DNA of 64,000 bases, from positions 2,852,001 through 2,916,000 of the forward strand of contig CANTUR010000156.1 of NCBI GenBank assembly GCA_947683625.1. Direction: 5' to 3'. Under the pieces are notes generated by a model. The model was given only the letters and a program-made list of their open reading frames with translations. It did no database searches and was not told where the DNA came from. This DNA is from Mallotus nudiflorus (Eukaryota > Streptophyta > Magnoliopsida > Malpighiales > Euphorbiaceae). Positions 59,701-64,000 of the stretch are shown piece after piece. The translations under genes and the position numbers were made by a program. How positions within the stretch are numbered: position 1 is the first letter of the stretch; every line of letters begins with the position of its first letter.

Positions 59701-61389
59701 ACTTTTAATTATAAAAAGGTCCCTAAAAGAATTTAAGTTTTTCAATTATGTCCTTAAAAACATTAAATCCTTTCATTGAAAAAGTTCAATCAGACCTATG
59801 AAGTTTCAAAGTTTAAGTATTAAAAACCTATTCATGACATTTTCATCATTGGAGTCCTTTGTTGCATACATAACTCACCTTGCCGATGAGGCTAGAAAGC
59901 AACACTCGTCTATTTATTAGCTGCCATGCAGCCACCATCTCTACCATCTAGTGAGATCCCGCCACCCACCAGCGAAGAAAGATCTACTTAATGGGCAACA
60001 ATAAACAAACGATCCCTAAGAAAGGAATAACCATCATAACAGGAACCAGACATACCTAATCAGTGGAAAGCCTCCTTATGTGGTCTTGGGCTACTATGCA
60101 ATCGTCAATCAAATTTATAGTCTTTCGGATCTAGTGAGAATAACGAGGGAAGCCATCCTCCTAGAAATACTCTATGGCTGAACATGGAAGAATCCCAAGC
60201 TCATATGCACAGATTTGTCAAACTAAAGGGTAAAAAATAACAAACCAAAAGCAAAAGAATAGACAATAAAATTCCTACTCATGTTAAGCATAAACAAGCA
60301 TCCGTAGATCCTTAAGCAGCCTCGGCATGCTGCATCAAGCCCTAAGTACATATGAGCAAAGGCAGTAGTGCCCTAATAATGCCTTGGCAAAACATCCAGG
60401 TCCTTCAAGATAGGTAGCCATCACATATCAGCTATATTTGAAGGGTTCGAGAAGATAACAACATTCAATAAATAAAATAAAAAGTAATGGGCCAGCTTCT
60501 CCATTGAGACTGTTATCATACAAAGCTCGCACAAAAGAAATGAACTCCATGTATCCAACTAAATATGGGCAAGTAGACTTTATGGGAGTAACTAACCTAA
60601 GAAAATCCCTCATGATCGGTAAAATCCAGTGGGGTAATAGTCATCTCCTCGATAGGTAGATGGAAAGTGTGCATCGTGTCCATCTATCGCTATATCAATG
60701 CATATATAGAAATCTAACTCGATGCATATGAGTTATAAGACAATGCAGCAATCACTCCATCGAAACACTTCCCGATAACTATTTACTTCACATGCATTAA
60801 GAGACCCTGATAGTACATGCTAACCCTATTAAAACTACCAGGCAGCACGATGACATGCCTACATGGGTAGAAATAATAGGTACACTATCAAACATTTACA
60901 CAGTTATTAAATACTAGCACATATGTTTCTCTATCACTTAACAGGATCAAAACAACAATAAAGGCTGAAAAGAAAAGCATCGTAACAAAAAGACAATCAT
61001 AAAAGAAAATAAAACAAGAGCTATCAACCACCACCATTTACAAGAAAAAATAGACAAATAATTATAGTAAGAGCTACAGCGACAACAACCTTATATAGCA
61101 ATAAAAATAGCAAAACAGTCAATGAACAAGCTTCAGAAAATAAGGGCAAAGAGGGACCTACCTCATGATGATGGCACACCCAAGCATGAGTCTCTAAGCT
61201 ATGAATAATGGGGATTGGATCTCCTTGAGAAAGCTTGGAAGGCTGAGAACTCTGAGCACCACATGTACTAGTCCTTGCAGTGGGTGTCCCAGCTTCAGTA
61301 GCCTCTGCAAAGCCATCCTCAAGATCAAGATCAAGATCAAGATCAATAAAAATGTCATCTAGACCCTCAGGAATATCGGGGAACTCCAT
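56715..61389 (-). pseudogene. Antisense plant mobile domain (PMD) gene of Tat/Ogre copy B
   Basis: The start is at 61389: MEFPDIPEGLDDIF, then a DLDLDLDLE run, ARTSTCGAQSSQPSKL and a GT donor after codon 76 (exon 1 is 61162-61389, exactly 228 bp). Exon 2 (about 60279-60858) has SFNRVSMYYQGL, MDTMHTFHLPIEEMTITPLDF and MRDFLRLVTPIKST, YMEFISFVRALYDN and GPLLFILFIECCYLL, which is the middle of a PMD and is missing in copy A. Later exons match copy A down to the charged C-terminus near 56715 (SREWEREHISYYDRISKLE). A minus-strand Tat-like solo LTR (57813-59870) splits it. Stops are scattered. Intron borders agree with copy A where both can be read. The function of such element-borne PMD genes is not known to me. 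Confidence 0.72.
57813..59870 (-). mobile_element. Tat-like solo LTR inserted in the antisense PMD gene
   Basis: Copy A reads without a break at the matching point (near 32545), so about 2.06 kb are inserted here. On the minus strand the insert begins near TGTATGCAACAAAGGACTCC and has a TATA box (ACTATAAAAGG near 59412) before a CT-rich leader. Near its end is a GGGTGGTAATTCC block like the GTGGCGACTCC block of other Tat LTRs in this window. It shares several blocks with the LTR fragment at 38316-39305. No clear TSD was found, so both edges are approximate. Confidence 0.6.
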
Positions 61390-61499
61390 TTTGTGTAGAA
61401 GAAAATGGAAGTACAAAAACAAAAATAAAGTAGAAAGTGCTCAAAATACAAAAAGGGTCAAGAAAAGTCAGAAAAAACTCAAAAAAATCCGAATGAAGC

Positions 61500-61880
61500 C
61501 TCCCAAGACCTTTGAAATAACCGTTTAAGTAAGCACGAAGGGGGGGAAGTGCATGACCATGCACCCCCTAGGCACAGTCATGCACACTTCCCCCTTCCAC
61601 ACGCTCTTTTGTAGTTTTACATGCAATTTGAGACTTTGCACACTTACTTCTACAGTCCTAAACTTCCATTTAAGGATAAGATATGCACCAAACTCACATA
61701 AAAGTACACTAGTGAGGACTTCATCTGCACGTGTCACTTTCTTCAGAAAACTCAACATCCTGCAAAAGAAGAAGAGTAAGAAAAATTCACTACAAGGATA
61801 TCTTACTCTAAATAACATCCTCAACATGATAAATTACTGCATCACTACTGTGTCATCACTGCATCACTATTGCATCATCA
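61500..61880. other. Spacer upstream of the antisense PMD gene (copy B)
   Basis: It has palindromic GCATGACCATGC and GTCATGCACAC motifs (61545-61592) similar to those in the LTR U3. By position it is the promoter side of the antisense PMD gene. Confidence 0.45.
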
Positions 61881-61884
61881 CCAC

Positions 61885-62335
61885 TATCTCAGTCATTACT
61901 TAGAAACATCCTCATATCACTTAAAAGCACTCTTGCATTACTTAGAAGCACTCATTCATTGCTTAGAATCGCTCTCACATCTCATTCATTGCTTAGGAGC
62001 ATTCACATTGCTTAAGAGCACTCTCGTATTGCTCAGTAGCACTCACATTGTTTAGAAGCACAAACTTTCACTACTTAGAAGCATCTTTTGTATTGCTTAG
62101 AAGCACTCTCACATCTCATTCATTGCTTAGAAGCATTCATATTGTTTAGGAGCACTCTCGCATTGCTTAAAAGCACTCATTTTCATTGCTTAGAAGCATC
62201 TTTTTATTGCTTAGAAACACTTTCACTACTTAGAAGCATCTTCTCAAAAGCACTTTCATCACTTAGAAGCATTCACATTGCTTAGAAGCACTCACTTTCA
62301 TTACTTATAAGCATCCTCATATTGATCATCCACAC
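61885..62335 (+). repeat. Tandem array B1, unit about 20-22 bp
   Basis: CATTGCTTAGAAGCACTC-type units, about 20 copies, some as higher-order blocks (TCTCACATCTCATTCATTGC at 61973 and 62108). Same array as A1. Confidence 0.85.
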
Positions 62336-62660
62336 TGCTTAGTAGCATGTTCATTCGTGTAACACATAAGAAGGTTATAGTCGTATGTTCATTCGCATGA
62401 CACCTAAGAAGGTTATAGTCGCATGTTCATTCATGTGACATCTACAAAGGTTATAATCTCATGTTCATTTGCGTGACACCTAAGAATGTTATAGTCACAT
62501 GTTTGTTTACATGACATCTAGAAAGGTTATAGTCACATCTGCATTTTGCTTAGTAGCATTCTCATTTATGTGACACTTAAGAAGGTTATAGTTGCATCTA
62601 CAGTTTGCTTAGTAGCATCTTTATTTGCATGGCACCTAAAAAGGTTATAGTCATATATGC
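62336..62660 (+). repeat. Tandem array B2, unit 38 bp
   Basis: TGACACCTAAGAAGGTTATA-type units, about eight copies, same family as A2 but shorter. Confidence 0.85.
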
Positions 62661-62906
62661 ACTCTACACTTTGCATGAATCACAGGCTTGCATACGTCCT
62701 AAAATAGCACCCTTTATGATGACCAAGTCACAGAACAATAACAACAAACAAAACAAAACAAAACACAACAATGGTAGTCTAATCTTAATAAGATTTCTAG
62801 AGACAACTCATAAGTAAGTACCTCTCTCCCTATCAAAATGTTTTTGCATCTTTCCATTTTCTTCACGTGTATTAACACTAGCTCTAGGTGGCTATGCAAC
62901 ACATGT

Positions 62907-62921
62907 GAAGCAGGAGGCAAC
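62907..62921 (+). other. Polypurine tract of Tat/Ogre copy B
   Basis: GAAGCAGGAGGCAAC directly before the LTR start TGTCATACCTC. Confidence 0.85.
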
Positions 62922-64000
62922 TGTCATACCTCAAATTTGACTACCTTAAAAAGGTTTGATGATGAAATGAATCCTAGAGATGATTAGAGTCTGCTTGCTC
63001 AAAACACCTTTGAAGTCTGCAACCTTAAAATGACCTAACCAACCCTACCGGTGTGCAAAACCAATGACTGGGTCATTAAGTTGTGCTTTGACCTTGCAAA
63101 ATATGAATTATTAGAACAACATGAGGTTTATTTTGTGAAACTCCTCTCAAAATAATCAACTTGTAGGGCCAATGCATATTTCATTAGACTGGGACCTAGC
63201 TTTGTGAAAAAATAAAAATTGATTTTGATAAAAAAACTTTGGAAATACCTCTAAAGGGCTCCAAAACCTCTAGAAGTGGTCTCAGAATGGTCCAATAAAA
63301 CTCAAGTATTAGTGTGAATCGCTCAAAAGTGCACATAAACACCTGTACTGAAATCAAATTTGAATTTGGCAAAACAGACTCTGAAAATGTGTCTGAAAGA
63401 CCAAAAAACCCTAGGAGCTAACCCCAAAATAGTGCACATAGAACTCTGGAAGAGCACGTATAGCATCGAAGTGCGCGTAAAAATACGCACAAGCGCACAC
63501 TATGTGTGGTCATGCGTAATTGGCACAGCCATGCACAAATACACTCACACGTGCATGACCACACCTACACCACCCTATTCTACATATTTTTTTCTTATAA
63601 ATAGACCCCTCTACAAACCATTTTAGGGGGGAAGCAAGTGAAGACACATACATACTCAATAGTCAGTCCTATAGAAGGCATAGGAAACTCTTTCCCATAT
63701 AGTTTTTGCTCTCCTACAGCCTTTCCTTCAGGTTATTAGATCCCTTTTTCCACCAAACCTAGCCTCATCTTTTTTAAATCATGCTTCAAATGTATACAGT
63801 CTAGCATTATCTTGCCATCATTTTAAACCTCTTAATAAGGAATGCTTGATAATCTATCCAAGCTAAAGCTTCAAAGTTCACACAAGCTGAGTCAAGTTTG
63901 AGGACTGTGTAATCATTTTAGAACATTTACTTTACTACACTACATTTTATTTTACTGTCTCTAGCATTTAGGAATATTTTTGTGCTTGTGTGATGAGACT
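62922..64000 (+). repeat. 3' LTR of Tat/Ogre copy B, cut by the window end
   Basis: It aligns with 39306-40385 of the 5' LTR, with visible divergence. TATA box at 63596-63603, CACGTG-type motif near 63549. By the length of the 5' LTR, about 0.8 kb should follow beyond the window. Confidence 0.88.

Larger units (their letters stand above)
39306..64000 (+). mobile_element. Tat/Ogre element copy B, nearly full order, 3' end beyond window
   Basis: Plus-strand order: 5' LTR (39306-41168), primer-binding site (41170), leader, gag (from 42566, in three pieces), protease (51978), RT and RNase H (53160), second RNase H (54302), integrase (54812), antisense PMD gene (56715-61389), two tandem arrays, polypurine tract (62907) and 3' LTR (62922 onwards). 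The second RNase H domain between RT/RNase H and integrase is diagnostic for the Tat/Ogre lineage. Three later insertions (42665-48363, 48787-50323 and about 57813-59870) add over 9 kb. The pol genes are broken, so it is dead. The left TSD would be GTTTG (39301-39305); its partner lies outside the window. Confidence 0.88.

Noticed and set aside
57813..59870. A large intron of the antisense PMD gene
   Set aside because: Copy A has no such sequence at the matching exon position, and the insert has its own TATA box and resembles the LTR at 38316-39305.

Overview
The window looks like gene-poor, AT-rich heterochromatin of a plant, probably a eudicot. The evidence is the set of plant-specific repeat lineages it holds: a CACTA (En/Spm) DNA transposon with TNP2-type and Transposase_24-type genes, Tat/Ogre and Athila-like Ty3/gypsy elements, a Del/Tekay-like LTR, an antisense plant mobile domain (PMD) gene, and long TA and TAA microsatellites. 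I found no host gene, tRNA or rRNA. Almost every coding stretch is a broken transposon gene. No species can be named from this sequence alone.

Left part (1-17.2 kb). A partial fold-back repeat (1-757) is followed by a complete CACTA element (1562-17162) with perfect 12-bp terminal inverted repeats and a TAA target-site duplication (TSD). It carries a TNP2-type transposase and a second, Transposase_24-type gene, both full of stop codons. The transposase is split by a solo LTR (8847-13531, TSD GAGAC), which is itself split by a 3.15-kb solo LTR of Del/Tekay type (9628-12778, TSD ATTGA). This gives a three-level nest.

Middle part (17.3-39.3 kb). A minus-strand Tat/Ogre-like element (17779-26255) has two LTRs, a tRNA-type primer-binding site, a decayed gag and two tandem arrays. 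It is followed by an Athila-like LTR (26257-27590), a (TA)n tract with a perfect 146-bp palindrome (28234-28379), and an unrecognised minus-strand pseudogene (28893-30636). Next comes the 3' part of a plus-strand Tat/Ogre element, called copy A here (30675-37262). It holds an antisense spliced PMD gene, tandem arrays, a polypurine tract and an LTR. A 39-bp tandem array and an LTR fragment of another Tat-like family (38301-39305) close this part.

Right part (39.3-64 kb). One Tat/Ogre element, copy B, fills this part. Its order is 5' LTR, primer-binding site, leader, gag, protease, RT with RNase H, second RNase H, integrase, antisense PMD gene, tandem arrays, polypurine tract and 3' LTR, the last cut by the window end. 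Three later insertions sit in it: a 5.7-kb Athila-like element (42665-48363, TSD TCCTC), a solo LTR of the same family as the one in the CACTA element (48787-50323, TSD ACCAC), and a minus-strand Tat-like solo LTR (about 57813-59870).

The most interesting signals are the spliced PMD gene carried antisense in both Tat/Ogre copies, a micro-inversion that separates its first exon from the rest in copy A, the different tandem array in the 3' region of every Tat-type element, and the perfect palindrome with two broken relatives beside it. Stop codons replacing tryptophan, glutamine or arginine codons suggest long-term deamination of methylated DNA. All comparisons were made by eye; no alignment or database search was run.
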